DNA of 45,985 bases from Collinsella aerofaciens (GTDB lineage Bacteria > Actinomycetota > Coriobacteriia > Coriobacteriales > Coriobacteriaceae): contig NZ_JAQLEM010000019.1 in NCBI RefSeq assembly GCF_028209885.1, positions 1 through 45,985 of the forward strand, written 5' to 3'. Of the stretch, positions 7,832-16,554 are shown piece after piece. Position 1 is the stretch's first letter; the number at the start of each line of letters is the position of its first letter. A program made the position numbers and the translations under genes. The notes beneath the pieces were generated by a model. That model did not search any database. It saw only the letters and a program-made list of their open reading frames with translations, and had not been told where the DNA came from.

Positions 7832-8188
7832 ATGCACGAGGTTGGCATCGTCAACGGCATACTCGATACAGTGATTCGCGCGGCGCGTGGGGCGGGGGCC
7901 TCGCGCGCCGTTTTGGTAACGCTGCGTATCGGGGATATGACCGAGGTGGTGCGCGAGGCGCTCGACTTTGCGTGGGAGACGTTCCGCGACGAGGACCCGC
8001 TCACGCGCGGCTGCGAGCTTGCCGTGGAGGAGGTCCATCCACAAAGCGAGTGCTTGGACTGCGGTGAGGTCTTCGACCACGATCGTTTCCACTGTCGCTG
8101 TCCCCAGTGTGGTGGTGCCAACGTGCGCCTACTGCACGGCCGCGAGCTCGACATCGCAAGTATCGAAATCGAAACCCCCGACGATTAG
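7832..8188 (+). CDS. hypA: Hydrogenase/urease nickel metallochaperone HypA
   Basis: Delivers Ni2+ to the [NiFe]-hydrogenase active site together with HypB. 118 aa, usual length. Visible: the N-terminal Met-His-Glu nickel-binding motif (His2), and a zinc domain with CxxC pairs at Cys74/Cys77 and Cys90/Cys93. It sits between tatC and hypB; [NiFe]-hydrogenases are often Tat substrates, so co-transcription of Tat and Hyp genes makes sense. No hydrogenase structural gene lies in the window; the target is inferred to be elsewhere. Confidence 0.95.
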   Translation: MHEVGIVNGILDTVIRAARGAGASRAVLVTLRIGDMTEVVREALDFAWETFRDEDPLTRGCELAVEEVHPQSECLDCGEVFDHDRFHCRCPQCGGANVRLLHGRELDIASIEIETPDD

Positions 8189-8243
8189 CCCGCTAGCCAT
8201 CTGGTGACGGGGTATAAAGGGGCCAAAGTAAGGAGTGCCGAGT

Positions 8244-8927
8244 ATGGCCGAGAAAACGATTGATATCGCATCGCCGATTCTGTCGCGCAATGAGCGCCTG
8301 GCAGATCAGCTGCGTCAGCGATTTAAAGAGACAAACACCTATGTGATCAATGTGCTGTCGAGCCCCGGTTCGGGCAAGACCACTACGATTCTGGGCACCA
8401 ACGAGCGCCTGCGCGACAAGGCGGGCCTGCGTTGCGCCGTCATCGAGGGCGATATCGCCTCGGACGTCGACGCCATTACCATGAAGGAAGCCGGCATGCC
8501 CGCCATCCAGATCAACACGGGCGGCCTGTGCCACCTCGAGGGCAACATGATCATGGAGGCCGTTGACGCGTTCGACCAGGCCGTCGGTCTGGAGAACATC
8601 GACGTCATCTTTATCGAAAACGTGGGCAACCTGGTCTGCCCGGTCGACTTTGACCTGGGCGAGAACCTGTCCATCATGATTCTTTCGGTGCCCGAGGGCG
8701 ACGACAAGCCCATCAAGTACCCGGGCATCTTCCAGCACGCCGGCGCACAGCTGCTCAACAAGGTCGACGTGGCCCCGGCTTTCGATTTTGACATGGATAG
8801 GTATACTAAGACACTCGATGACCTCAATCCGCAGGCGCCGCGGTTTGCCGTGAGCGCGCGCAAGGGCGAGGGCATGGATGCCTGGTGCGATTGGCTCATC
8901 GGGCAGATTGAGCAAGCAAGGGCGTAA
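8244..8927 (+). CDS. hypB: Hydrogenase nickel incorporation GTPase HypB
   Basis: SIMIBI-class GTPase that drives nickel insertion into hydrogenase. 227 aa from ATG 8244, chosen because AAGGAG is 8 bases upstream (the in-frame GTG at 8235 abuts that site). Visible: Walker A SSPGSGKTT (39-47), EGDIASDVDA (switch I), TGGLCHLE with the metal-site Cys-His, IENVGNLVCPVDFDLGE, and the base-recognition NKVD. It lacks the His-rich N-terminal nickel store and the CCGCN motif of some HypB proteins. Follows hypA by 55 bases; a TATAAA at 8213 could be an extra promoter. Confidence 0.95.
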   Translation: MAEKTIDIASPILSRNERLADQLRQRFKETNTYVINVLSSPGSGKTTTILGTNERLRDKAGLRCAVIEGDIASDVDAITMKEAGMPAIQINTGGLCHLEGNMIMEAVDAFDQAVGLENIDVIFIENVGNLVCPVDFDLGENLSIMILSVPEGDDKPIKYPGIFQHAGAQLLNKVDVAPAFDFDMDRYTKTLDDLNPQAPRFAVSARKGEGMDAWCDWLIGQIEQARA

Positions 8928-8981
8928 GTCGGCCGCCATACGGGCGGGCGTAGCCGCAGAGATACGAGATAGGAGCCTCTT

Positions 8982-11573
8982 TTGAAGCTCATCATCGCCG
9001 AGAAAAACGACGCCGCGCGTCAGATCGCCGAGCGGCTGTCCACGGGCAAGCCCAAAAAGGACAAGGTGTACAACACCGCCATCTACCGTTTTGAGTGGAA
9101 GAGCGAGGAGTGCGTGACGATCGGTCTTGCCGGTCACATCCTTGCGCCCGATTTTTGCGACAGCGTGCTGTTCAATAAAAAGCTGGGCTGGTATTCGGTC
9201 ACCGAGGACGGCGAGATGCTGCCGGCCGACATACCCGATGGCCTGGCGCGTCCGCCCTACGACACCAAGCGCAAGCCGTTCCTTGCCGATGGCATTTCCA
9301 TCAAGGGCTGGAAGCTCGAGAGCCTGCCTTACCTCACCTGGGCACCCGTCATTAAGCTGCCGGCCGAGAAGGAGCTCATTCGCTCGCTCAAGAACCTTGC
9401 CAAGAAGTCTGACAGCGTCATCATCGCCACGGACTTCGACCGCGAGGGCGAGCTGATTGGCTCGGATGCTCTCAACAAGGTGCGCGAGGTTGCGCCGGAC
9501 TTGCCGGTCGCCCGCGCCCAGTACTCTTCGTTTACCAAGGCCGAGATCACGCACGCCTTCGATAATCTCGTCACGCTCGACCAGAATCTGGCCGACGCCG
9601 GCGAGAGCCGTCAGCACATCGACCTCATCTGGGGCGCGGTGCTCACGCGCTATCTGACGCTCGCCAAGTTCGGCGGCTTTGGTAACGTGCGCTCTGCCGG
9701 CCGCGTGCAGACGCCGACGCTCGCCCTGGTGGTCGAGCGCGAGCGCGAGCGCATGGCGTTTGTGCCCGAGGACTATTGGCAGATTCGCGGCATGGGTGCC
9801 GCGCAAGGCGCTGCCGAGGACGATCGCTTTAAGATCGCGCACAAGACGGCGCGCTTTACCGACAAGGATGCTGCTGAGACGGCGTACGGTCACGTTGACG
9901 GTGCCAAGACGGCAACCGTCGCCGCGGTGACCAAGCGCTCGCGCAAGCAGCAGCCGCCCACGCCGTTTGCGACCACCTCGCTGCAGGCTGCCGCCGCAGC
10001 CGAGGGTATCTCGCCTGCGCGTACCATGCGCATCGCCGAGTCCCTCTACATGGCGGGCCTCATCAGCTACCCGCGTGTCGACAACACCGTGTACCCCGCG
10101 ACGCTCGATCTGGGCGCCGTGGTGAGCGACCTGGCAAAGATCAACCCGGCGCTGGCGCCCGTGTGCAAAAAGGTGCTCGCCGGCCCTATGAAGCCCACGC
10201 GCGGCAAAGTCGAGACCACCGACCACCCGCCTATCTATCCCACGGGCGAGGGCGATCCGTCCACGCTCGACGGCGGCCAACGCAAGCTCTACGACCTCAT
10301 CGCCCGCCGCTTCCTAGCGACGCTTATGGGTCCCGCGACCATCGAAAACACTAAGCTCGAGCTCGACGTGAACGGTGAGCCGTTCGTGGCTTCGGGCGAT
10401 GTGCTCGTGACCCCGGGTTTCCGCGAGGCGTACCCGTACGGGCTCAAGCGCGACGAGCAGATGCCGCCGCTGGAGCAGGGCGATACGGTCGACGTGTTCG
10501 ACATTAAGCTCGAGGCCAAGCAGACCGAGCCGCCCGCGCGCTACAGCCAGGGCAAGCTCGTGCAGGAGATGGAAAAGCGCGGCCTGGGCACCAAGTCCAC
10601 GCGCGCGAGCATCATCGAGCGCCTGTACGCCGTGCGCTATCTCAAAAACGATCCCGTGGAGCCGAGCCAGCTGGGCATCGCCATCATCGACGCACTGACG
10701 CAGTTTGCCCCGCGCATCACGAGCCCCGATATGACCAGCGAGCTCGATGGCGACATGACCCGTGTGGAGCGCGGCGAGGATACCGAAGAGCATGTCGTGA
10801 CGCACTCGCGCGCGCTGCTGGCTGGCGTGCTCGACGAGCTGCTCAAGCATACGCAGGAGCTGGGCGACGCCATCAGCGACGCCGTCACGGCCGATGCACG
10901 CGTGGGCGCCTGTCCCAAGTGCGGCAAGGACCTGGTTATGAAGACGAGCGCCAAGACCCGCGGCAGCTTTATCGGCTGCATGGGATGGCCCGACTGCGAT
11001 GTGACCTATCCGGTGCCGAGCGGCGTCAAGGTGAGCCCGCTCGAGGGCGAGGCGGCCGTGTGCCCCGAGTGCGGCGCGCCGCGCATTAAGTGCCAGCCGT
11101 TCCGCCAGAAGGCCTTCGAGATTTGCGTGAACCCCACGTGCCCCACCAACTACGAGCCTGACCTTAAGGTGGGCGAGTGCAAGGTGTGCGCCGAGGCCGG
11201 ACGCCATGGCGACCTGATCGCGCACAAGAGCGAGAAGAGCGGCAAGCGCTTTATCCGCTGCACCAACTACGATGACTGCGGCGTGAGCTATCCTCTGCCG
11301 GCGCGCGGTAAGCTCGAGGCGACGGGTGAGACCTGCCCCGAGTGCGGCGCCCCCATCGTGGTGGTCAACACGGCGCGCGGCCCGTGGCGCATCTGCGTGA
11401 ACATGGACTGCCCGACCAAGGAGAAGAAGCCCGCCCGCGGTCGCAAGACCACGACCAAGGCGAGCACGGCCAAGAAGACGACGGCGGCAAAGAAGACTGC
11501 TGCCAAGAAGACGACCGCCAAAAAGACGACGGCCAAGAAGTCGACTACCAAAAAGACCGCTGCCGACAAGTAG
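8982..11573 (+). CDS. topA: Type IA DNA topoisomerase with zinc ribbons and Lys-rich tail
   Basis: Relaxes negative supercoils by single-strand passage. 863 aa. Start is TTG 8982 with AGGAG 6 bases before it; the protein begins MKLIIAEKNDAA, the Toprim glutamate motif, leaving no room for an earlier start. Visible: Toprim acidic triad in IIATDFDREGELIG, catalytic Tyr363 in MAGLISYPRVDN, then four C-terminal C4 zinc ribbons (roughly residues 640-805, for example ACPKCGKDLVMK and GECKVCAEAG). The tail (about 808-863) is a repeated AKKTTAKKT-like lysine stretch. The N-terminal wording (AEKNDAARQIA) is nearer the archaeal-type TopA than E. coli TopA. Followed by a strong terminator. Confidence 0.92.
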   Translation: MKLIIAEKNDAARQIAERLSTGKPKKDKVYNTAIYRFEWKSEECVTIGLAGHILAPDFCDSVLFNKKLGWYSVTEDGEMLPADIPDGLARPPYDTKRKPFLADGISIKGWKLESLPYLTWAPVIKLPAEKELIRSLKNLAKKSDSVIIATDFDREGELIGSDALNKVREVAPDLPVARAQYSSFTKAEITHAFDNLVTLDQNLADAGESRQHIDLIWGAVLTRYLTLAKFGGFGNVRSAGRVQTPTLALVVERERERMAFVPEDYWQIRGMGAAQGAAEDDRFKIAHKTARFTDKDAAETAYGHVDGAKTATVAAVTKRSRKQQPPTPFATTSLQAAAAAEGISPARTMRIAESLYMAGLISYPRVDNTVYPATLDLGAVVSDLAKINPALAPVCKKVLAGPMKPTRGKVETTDHPPIYPTGEGDPSTLDGGQRKLYDLIARRFLATLMGPATIENTKLELDVNGEPFVASGDVLVTPGFREAYPYGLKRDEQMPPLEQGDTVDVFDIKLEAKQTEPPARYSQGKLVQEMEKRGLGTKSTRASIIERLYAVRYLKNDPVEPSQLGIAIIDALTQFAPRITSPDMTSELDGDMTRVERGEDTEEHVVTHSRALLAGVLDELLKHTQELGDAISDAVTADARVGACPKCGKDLVMKTSAKTRGSFIGCMGWPDCDVTYPVPSGVKVSPLEGEAAVCPECGAPRIKCQPFRQKAFEICVNPTCPTNYEPDLKVGECKVCAEAGRHGDLIAHKSEKSGKRFIRCTNYDDCGVSYPLPARGKLEATGETCPECGAPIVVVNTARGPWRICVNMDCPTKEKKPARGRKTTTKASTAKKTTAAKKTAAKKTTAKKTTAKKSTTKKTAADK

Positions 11574-11604
11574 CCGCACGGTCGAAACATCACCTAAAAC
11601 AAAA

Positions 11605-11639
11605 ACGAGCGAGGACCTCAAAATCCTCGCTCGTTTTTT
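11605..11639 (+). terminator. Intrinsic terminator of the topoisomerase gene
   Basis: ACGAGCGAGGA (11605-11615) and TCCTCGCTCGT (11624-11634) form a perfect 11-bp stem, then TTTTTT. Confidence 0.92.
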
Positions 11640-11643
11640 ATCT

Positions 11644-11697
11644 GGCAGTTAGGGACGTTCCTTTTCTGCCGGCAGTTTAGGAACGTCCCTAACTGCC
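11644..11697. repeat. Perfect 19-bp inverted repeat (REPIN-like, GGGACGTTCC type)
   Basis: GGCAGTTAGGGACGTTCCT (11644-11662) is exactly inverted at 11679-11697 around a 16-base spacer that itself contains TGCCGGCA. It lies after the topoisomerase terminator and just before the stop of the convergent gene, so it is not needed as a terminator. The design resembles REP doublets mobilised by RAYT transposases; no transposase gene is seen here. Confidence 0.7.
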
Positions 11698-11717
11698 GGC
11701 TCGGGAACGACAAAGCG

Positions 11718-12707
11718 CTAGTTCACCTCGACAGGCTTGGCGCCGGGATAGCGCTCCTCAAAGTCTAGGCGGTACTTATTGTCATTGGTGCCCGCCACGT
11801 TGTCGCGCGACAGCGGCGCCACGATCTCATTCTTGTGGTCCGCAGGCTTGGCGTATTTCAGGCTGATCTCCCAGGCATCACAGATTGCGTCAATGCGGTG
11901 ATCCAGGTCGTCGTACAGGGCGATGATGTCCTTCCAGGAGCTGTAGTTCTTGGAGCTCGTCGGGACGTCTAGGTCCTCGACGATGTCGTAATACTGCTCG
12001 ATGGTGTCCTCCGTGCGCTCAGCGACGTCGGCGAGATTTTGACGGGTGGTTCGATCCTCTTCCAGATAGCTGCCGTTGAAGTTCTGCGCGCAGCCACGGA
12101 CGTAGTTGTCGAGGTCTTCGAGCAAGTCGTAGTATTCGCTCAGTCGGCGGTAGAGATTCTGCTCGGAGAGCGTTGCTTCGCCGCCATCCTCGTCGTCATC
12201 GTCATCGTCATCACCGTCGTACAGGCTGTTGGGATCGCCGAGAGGCTTTAGGTCATCGTCGTCGACGTCATGGTGCAGCTTAGCTACCTCGGCAGTCGTC
12301 TGCGTGGCGGCGTTGTCGAAAGGCTTGATCACAAAGAAAACGACCAGGGCGATGATGATCGCCACCAGCACAACGATAACGGCGATAAGCGGCCCTGTGC
12401 CGCTCTTTTTGGGAGTGGGGGTCTGTGGCGAAGCAGGCGCATATGCGGGAGCCGGCTGCTGTTGGGGCGAGCCGCTCGCGACGGGTATGCGCTGCGTGGT
12501 CTCGACGGCCGCAGGGCTTGCGGCGGGGTCGGGGCGATAGGCGAGGGGGTCGTCCGCCTTGGCTTGCGGCGTATCGAGGGAACCGGTCTGCTCAAAAGCG
12601 GGCTGGCTATCGCTCGCGGTTGTTTGCTCAACGGGTGCACCGCACGAGGTGCAGAACTTGGCATTATCTGCAAGAAGCTTGCCGCACGAGGCGCAATACC
12701 GAGACAT
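11718..12707 (-). CDS. Zinc-ribbon membrane protein, function unknown
   Basis: 329-aa protein with an N-terminal zinc ribbon (Cys5, Cys8, Cys19, Cys22 in CASCGK...CTSCG), a Pro/Ala/Gln-rich linker (about 24-105), a single membrane helix (106-127), an acidic stretch with seven consecutive Asp (about 166-172), and a soluble C-terminal domain with many Tyr/Asp that is probably outside the cell. ATG 12707 is chosen because GAAAGGAG lies before it; an ATG 18 bases upstream has no site. The layout (zinc_ribbon_2 plus one helix) is common in Firmicutes/Actinobacteria membrane proteins of unknown role. No function proposed. Confidence 0.85.
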   Translation of the reverse strand: MSRYCASCGKLLADNAKFCTSCGAPVEQTTASDSQPAFEQTGSLDTPQAKADDPLAYRPDPAASPAAVETTQRIPVASGSPQQQPAPAYAPASPQTPTPKKSGTGPLIAVIVVLVAIIIALVVFFVIKPFDNAATQTTAEVAKLHHDVDDDDLKPLGDPNSLYDGDDDDDDDEDGGEATLSEQNLYRRLSEYYDLLEDLDNYVRGCAQNFNGSYLEEDRTTRQNLADVAERTEDTIEQYYDIVEDLDVPTSSKNYSSWKDIIALYDDLDHRIDAICDAWEISLKYAKPADHKNEIVAPLSRDNVAGTNDNKYRLDFEERYPGAKPVEVN

Positions 12708-12775
12708 TGCCACTCCTTTCGCCACATTTCAATGCAATACGACGATTATACCCAGCGTCCAAAATTCCCCATCAT

Positions 12776-12844
12776 AAGTTGCGGTGAAATAGGGACTGTT
12801 TGGCGGTCTCAGAGCTTCAATCAGTCCCTATTTCACCGCAACTT
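12776..12844. repeat. Perfect 23-bp inverted repeat (GGGACTG type)
   Basis: The arm at 12776-12798 (AAGTTGCGGTGAAATAGGGA then CTG) is exactly inverted at 12822-12844 around a 23-base loop. It lies in the divergent spacer between the zinc-ribbon gene and tmk. Same general build as 11644-11697 but a different sequence. Confidence 0.7.
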
Positions 12845-12948
12845 TGGAAAGGCACCTTTAGCCATTGGGGACGCACCGAGCACTGGGGTATCATGGCTTG
12901 GTTGATATATATCTGCATTTACGCGCCTTGTAGGAAGGGGCTGCGCCC

Positions 12949-13632
12949 ATGGCTTTTGAGCCCGTTCAACATAGCTTTATCACGCTCGAGGGCGTCGATG
13001 GCGCCGGCAAGTCCACGCAGGCGCGTCTGCTTGCCCGCGCGCTTGAACTCTCTGGCTACCAGGTTGTGAGCCTGCGCGAGCCGGGCGGTACCGCCATCAG
13101 CGAAAAGATCCGTGCTCTGCTGCTCGACCCCGCCAATACAGCGATGGGCGACACCTGCGAGTTGTTGCTCTACGAGGCGGCACGCGCTCAGTTGGTGCAC
13201 GAGGTCATAGCTCCCGCCCTCGCGGCCGGCAAGGTGGTCCTGTGTGACCGCTTCTACGATTCCACAACCTGCTATCAGGCATTTGCCGACGGCCTTGATC
13301 GCCAGATGGTGCGCGATGCCAACAACCTGGCCGTTGCGGGAACGCACCCGGCGCTCACGCTCGTCTACCACATCACGCCCGAGCAGGCGGCGCTGCGCAT
13401 GGCAGCCCGTGGCGCGGCAGATCGCATGGAGGCCAAAGGCATGGCATTCCAGGAGCGTGTCTACCAGGGTTTTTGCGCAATTGCCGCCGAGGAGCCAAAC
13501 CGCGTAAAGCTCATCGACGCGACCGCGTCCATCGAGGACGTATTCGCACAGACGGTCGAGCAGGTTCGCGCCTACGGCCTCGACATTTCCCAGGATGCCG
13601 TCACCGCCGCGCTTGCCCAGGAGGCCGAGTAA
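12949..13632 (+). CDS. tmk: Thymidylate kinase
   Basis: Phosphorylates dTMP to dTDP for DNA synthesis. 227 aa, slightly long for the family because of a short C-terminal extension. Visible: P-loop GVDGAGKST (15-23), LREPGGT (DR/EP motif, 42-48), DRFYDST (100-106) and a lid region with RGAADRMEAKG. AGGAAGGGG precedes ATG 12949. It opens the tmk-holB-ricT cluster: holB begins one base after the tmk stop codon. This order is conserved across Firmicutes and Actinobacteria (family knowledge). A GGTATCAT at about 12887 may be its -10 box. Confidence 0.97.
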   Translation: MAFEPVQHSFITLEGVDGAGKSTQARLLARALELSGYQVVSLREPGGTAISEKIRALLLDPANTAMGDTCELLLYEAARAQLVHEVIAPALAAGKVVLCDRFYDSTTCYQAFADGLDRQMVRDANNLAVAGTHPALTLVYHITPEQAALRMAARGAADRMEAKGMAFQERVYQGFCAIAAEEPNRVKLIDATASIEDVFAQTVEQVRAYGLDISQDAVTAALAQEAE

Positions 13633-13633
13633 C

Positions 13634-14761
13634 ATGGCCCCCGCTCAGGCAAGCCTGCTGGCCAAGCTTGACACCCAACAGCGCGTGCGCGACTTTTTGA
13701 CCAATGCCGTCGCCAGCGGTCGCGCATCGCACGCCTACCTGTTTTTGGGCGCGCCCGGCGCGGGCAAGCTCGACGCCGCGTGGGCGCTCGCCCAAGCCTT
13801 CCTGTGCGAGCAGGATGGCTGCGGCTCATGCGATAGCTGCGTGCGCGTCGCCCGCCATACGCACCCCGACGTGCACTATTACACGCCCGAGAGCGCCACG
13901 GGCTACCTTATCGCCCAGACACGCGAGCTGCTCGACGACGTGCCCCTGGCGCCCATCCGTGCCAAGGCCAAGGTCTACATCATTGACCGTGCCGAGCAGC
14001 TGCGCGCCAACACCGCCAACGCATTGCTCAAAACTCTCGAGGAGCCGCCCGAGGGCGTTATGTTCATCCTGCTGGGCACCTCGGCAGACGTGATGCTGCC
14101 CACTATCGTGAGTCGTTGCCAGTGCGTGCCGTTTCGGCTGGTATCGCCCGCCGTCGCCGCGCAGGCCGTGAGCCGCGCCACCGGTCAGGACCCTGCGCGT
14201 TGCCGCATGGCCGTCGCCGTGGCGGGAAGCCCCACGCGTGGCATCGAGTTCCTCAAGAGCGCCGAGCGCCAGGACGCCCGCCGTCAGATGGTTCGCGCCA
14301 TCGATTCGCTTATCGCCGCCGACGAGGCCGACGTGCTCAGCCGCGCCAAGTCACTCATCGTCGCCGTTAAGGCGCCGCTCGCCGAGGTCAAGTCCACACA
14401 GGAAAAGGTGCTCGAGCAAAACGCCGACTACCTGTCGCGTGGAGCATTGAAGCAGCTTGAGGACCGCAACAAGCGCGAACTCAACGCGCGCGAGCGTTCG
14501 GGTATCATGGAAGCGCTGGCGAGCGCGCGGACGCTCATGCGCGACGTGCTGCTGACGCTTCAGGACAAGGCAGCCGACGTGGTGAACGAAGACGTGCGCG
14601 ACACGATCGGTCGGCTTGCCGCCGCGACCAATGTTGCGGGTGCCACACGGGCGCTCGAGGCAGTCGCGACCGCCGAGCGCAACATCGCCAGAAACGTTAC
14701 TCCCCAGCTGGCCATCGAGGTCATGCTGTTCGATATCAGGAAGGCACTGAAATGCCGTTAG
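13634..14761 (+). CDS. holB: DNA polymerase III subunit delta' (clamp loader)
   Basis: Clamp-loader AAA+ subunit that helps place the sliding clamp on DNA. 375 aa from ATG 13634, with AGGAGG inside the end of tmk as ribosome site. Visible: GAPGAGK P-loop (39-45; the usual final Thr/Ser is replaced by Leu, consistent with delta' being a weak or non-hydrolysing subunit), four zinc-ligand cysteines (58, 63, 66, 69), ALLKTLEEPPEGV, and the SRC motif in PTIVSRCQCVPF. The C-terminal part (about 210-375) is the helical collar, more diverged. It overlaps ricT by 10 bases, indicating coupled translation. Confidence 0.93.
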   Translation: MAPAQASLLAKLDTQQRVRDFLTNAVASGRASHAYLFLGAPGAGKLDAAWALAQAFLCEQDGCGSCDSCVRVARHTHPDVHYYTPESATGYLIAQTRELLDDVPLAPIRAKAKVYIIDRAEQLRANTANALLKTLEEPPEGVMFILLGTSADVMLPTIVSRCQCVPFRLVSPAVAAQAVSRATGQDPARCRMAVAVAGSPTRGIEFLKSAERQDARRQMVRAIDSLIAADEADVLSRAKSLIVAVKAPLAEVKSTQEKVLEQNADYLSRGALKQLEDRNKRELNARERSGIMEALASARTLMRDVLLTLQDKAADVVNEDVRDTIGRLAAATNVAGATRALEAVATAERNIARNVTPQLAIEVMLFDIRKALKCR

Positions 14762-16452
14762 TTGTACCCGTTAAGTTTACCTACGCCTCGCGCGACCTGT
14801 GGTTCGATCCGCAGGATTTGGATATCCTCGAGGCCGATTATGCCATTTGCTCCACCGAGCGCGGAACCGAGATCGGCCTGGTCACGGCCGATCCCTTTGA
14901 GGTGCCGCAAGACGAGATCGGTCAGCCGCTCAAGCCCGTGCTGCGCGTGGCGAGCGACATCGACCTGCAGCTTGCTGACGACCTGGCCATCCAGGGCGAC
15001 GAGGCCATGGTCGATTTCCGCCGTCTGGTCAAAGAGCTCGACCTCGAGATGAAGCCGGTCGGCGTCGAGTACCTGTTTGGCGGCGAGAAGGCCGTGTTCT
15101 ACTTTGCCGCCGAGGAGCGTGTCGATTTTCGCCAGCTCGTCAAGGACTTGTCCTCGACGCTGCATATTCGCGTCGACATGCGCCAGATCGGTGTGCGCGA
15201 CGAGACCCGTCTGGTGGGCGGCTATGCCCAATGCGGACAGGAGCTCTGCTGCACGCGCTTTGGCGGACAGTTTGAGCCCGTTTCGATTCGCATGGCAAAA
15301 GAGCAGGACCTGCCGCTCAACTCGTCCAAGATCAGCGGCGTGTGCGGCCGCCTGATGTGCTGCCTGCGTTATGAGTTCGAGGCGTACAAGGACTTTAAGA
15401 GCCGTGCGCCCAAAAAGAAGACGCTCATCGATACGCCGCTTGGCAAGGCGCGTATTCAGGAATATGACACGCCGCGTGAGCAGCTGGTGCTGCGCCTGGA
15501 GAACGGCAAAGTCTTTAAGGTCAACCTGGCCGATATGACCTGCTCGGAGGGCTGCAAGAAGAAGGCTGCCGAGCAGGGCTGCAATTGCCGCCCCGATTGT
15601 GTGACGCGCGATGTGCTCGAGCGCATCGAGTCGCCCGAGATGCGTCTGGCGCTCATGGAGCTCGACCGCGAGAACGGCGTCGACGTGGGCGATGGCCTGT
15701 CGAACGCCGATCGCCTGGCGGGCATATCGATGCCCAAGCGCCGTCGTCGCGATGCCGAATCCGATGCTCGCGCCGGTCAGGGCCAGGGCGAGGGCCGTGG
15801 CCGCGGAAAAGGCCGCGGTAAGGCCGAGACACCTGAGGCCGAGGGGGCGGCCGATGGCCGTCGCCGTCGCAAGCGCGCGGGCTCGGGCGATGCTACCGAG
15901 GTTGCAGCCGCGGGCAAGAACGCCTCTCGCGAGCGCGAGGTTCAGCAGCCCCAGCAGCAGAATCGCGGCGGCGGCATGAACCCCACACGTCGCCGCCGCC
16001 GTCATCTGTCGAGCGAGGAGCGCGAGGACGCCTTCCGCGCCGCAGCTGCTCGCGAGGCCGGTGCCGCTTCCAAGGGCGCCTCGGCCTCCGATGCGCCTGT
16101 CGACAAGAGCGGCAAGTCACGTGGCGAGGAGGAGCGCGCGCCGCGTCCGCGCCGTCGCCATTCCTCGGGCGCGCAACAGAAGCCCTCAGTGCCCTCCGTG
16201 GCCGATCAGGTCTCGGATGGCGAGGTCAAGGTCACGCGCCGTCGTCCCGGGGATGGCGGGGGAGCGGCTGCCAAGGCTTCGCGTGGCGCCGCTCGCGACG
16301 AGCGCGAGCCGCGCGAGAATCGCGGTGGCGAGGGCTCGGCCGACCAGGGTCAAAAGCGCCGTCGCCGTCGTCGTTCCCGCAAGCCGCGCCAGGATGGTGG
16401 CGAGGGCTCGACCCCGTCTTCGTCCGCACCACAACCGCCCGCCGGCGAATAA
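14752..16452 (+). CDS. ricT: PSP1/RicT (YaaT) family protein with long basic tail
   Basis: The N-terminal ~300 aa match the PSP1 family: B. subtilis RicT (YaaT) works with RicA and RicF in RNase Y-dependent mRNA processing. Visible: VRDETRLVGGYAQCGQELCC and SGVCGRLMCCLRYEFEAYK, with the paired cysteines typical of RicT and its Fe-S cluster partners, and a further cysteine-rich stretch CSEGCKKKAAEQGCNC. The C-terminal ~265 aa are unusual: low complexity, rich in Arg/Gly/Glu/Lys with repeats such as GRGKGRGK and RRRRHLS, probably disordered and nucleic-acid binding. RicT of Firmicutes is about 275-300 aa, so this is nearly twice as long. It overlaps holB. Confidence 0.88.
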   Translation: MPLVVPVKFTYASRDLWFDPQDLDILEADYAICSTERGTEIGLVTADPFEVPQDEIGQPLKPVLRVASDIDLQLADDLAIQGDEAMVDFRRLVKELDLEMKPVGVEYLFGGEKAVFYFAAEERVDFRQLVKDLSSTLHIRVDMRQIGVRDETRLVGGYAQCGQELCCTRFGGQFEPVSIRMAKEQDLPLNSSKISGVCGRLMCCLRYEFEAYKDFKSRAPKKKTLIDTPLGKARIQEYDTPREQLVLRLENGKVFKVNLADMTCSEGCKKKAAEQGCNCRPDCVTRDVLERIESPEMRLALMELDRENGVDVGDGLSNADRLAGISMPKRRRRDAESDARAGQGQGEGRGRGKGRGKAETPEAEGAADGRRRRKRAGSGDATEVAAAGKNASREREVQQPQQQNRGGGMNPTRRRRRHLSSEEREDAFRAAAAREAGAASKGASASDAPVDKSGKSRGEEERAPRPRRRHSSGAQQKPSVPSVADQVSDGEVKVTRRRPGDGGGAAAKASRGAARDEREPRENRGGEGSADQGQKRRRRRRSRKPRQDGGEGSTPSSSAPQPPAGE

Positions 16453-16515
16453 CGCCCGCGAGCGGATTTAACCCGCCTTGCCCCGAGCGCATCGGGGTAT
16501 CATAGCGCCGAATCA

Positions 16516-16551
16516 ACAACCCTCCCTGCGATCGAGCGTAGGGAGGGTTGT
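16516..16551 (+). promoter_or_regulatory. Hairpin burying the comF ribosome binding site
   Basis: ACAACCCTCCCT (16516-16527) and AGGGAGGGTTGT (16540-16551) pair perfectly over 12 bp. The right arm contains GGAGGG, the only ribosome site for the TTG start at 16555. There is no T run, so it is not a normal terminator. A smaller hairpin (CCCCGA/TCGGGG, 16481-16497) and a TATCAT at 16498 lie upstream. Confidence 0.6.
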
Positions 16552-16554
16552 GTC

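Noticed and set aside
8193..10280. A 695-codon open frame on the minus strand opposite hypB and the topoisomerase gene
   Set aside because: It is antisense to two clear genes; long mirror frames are expected in this GC-rich codon bias, and the translation has low-complexity Arg/Gly/His/Leu content with no domain.
14758..16005. A long minus-strand open frame opposite ricT
   Set aside because: Mirror of a well-supported gene with strong family motifs; no ribosome site.
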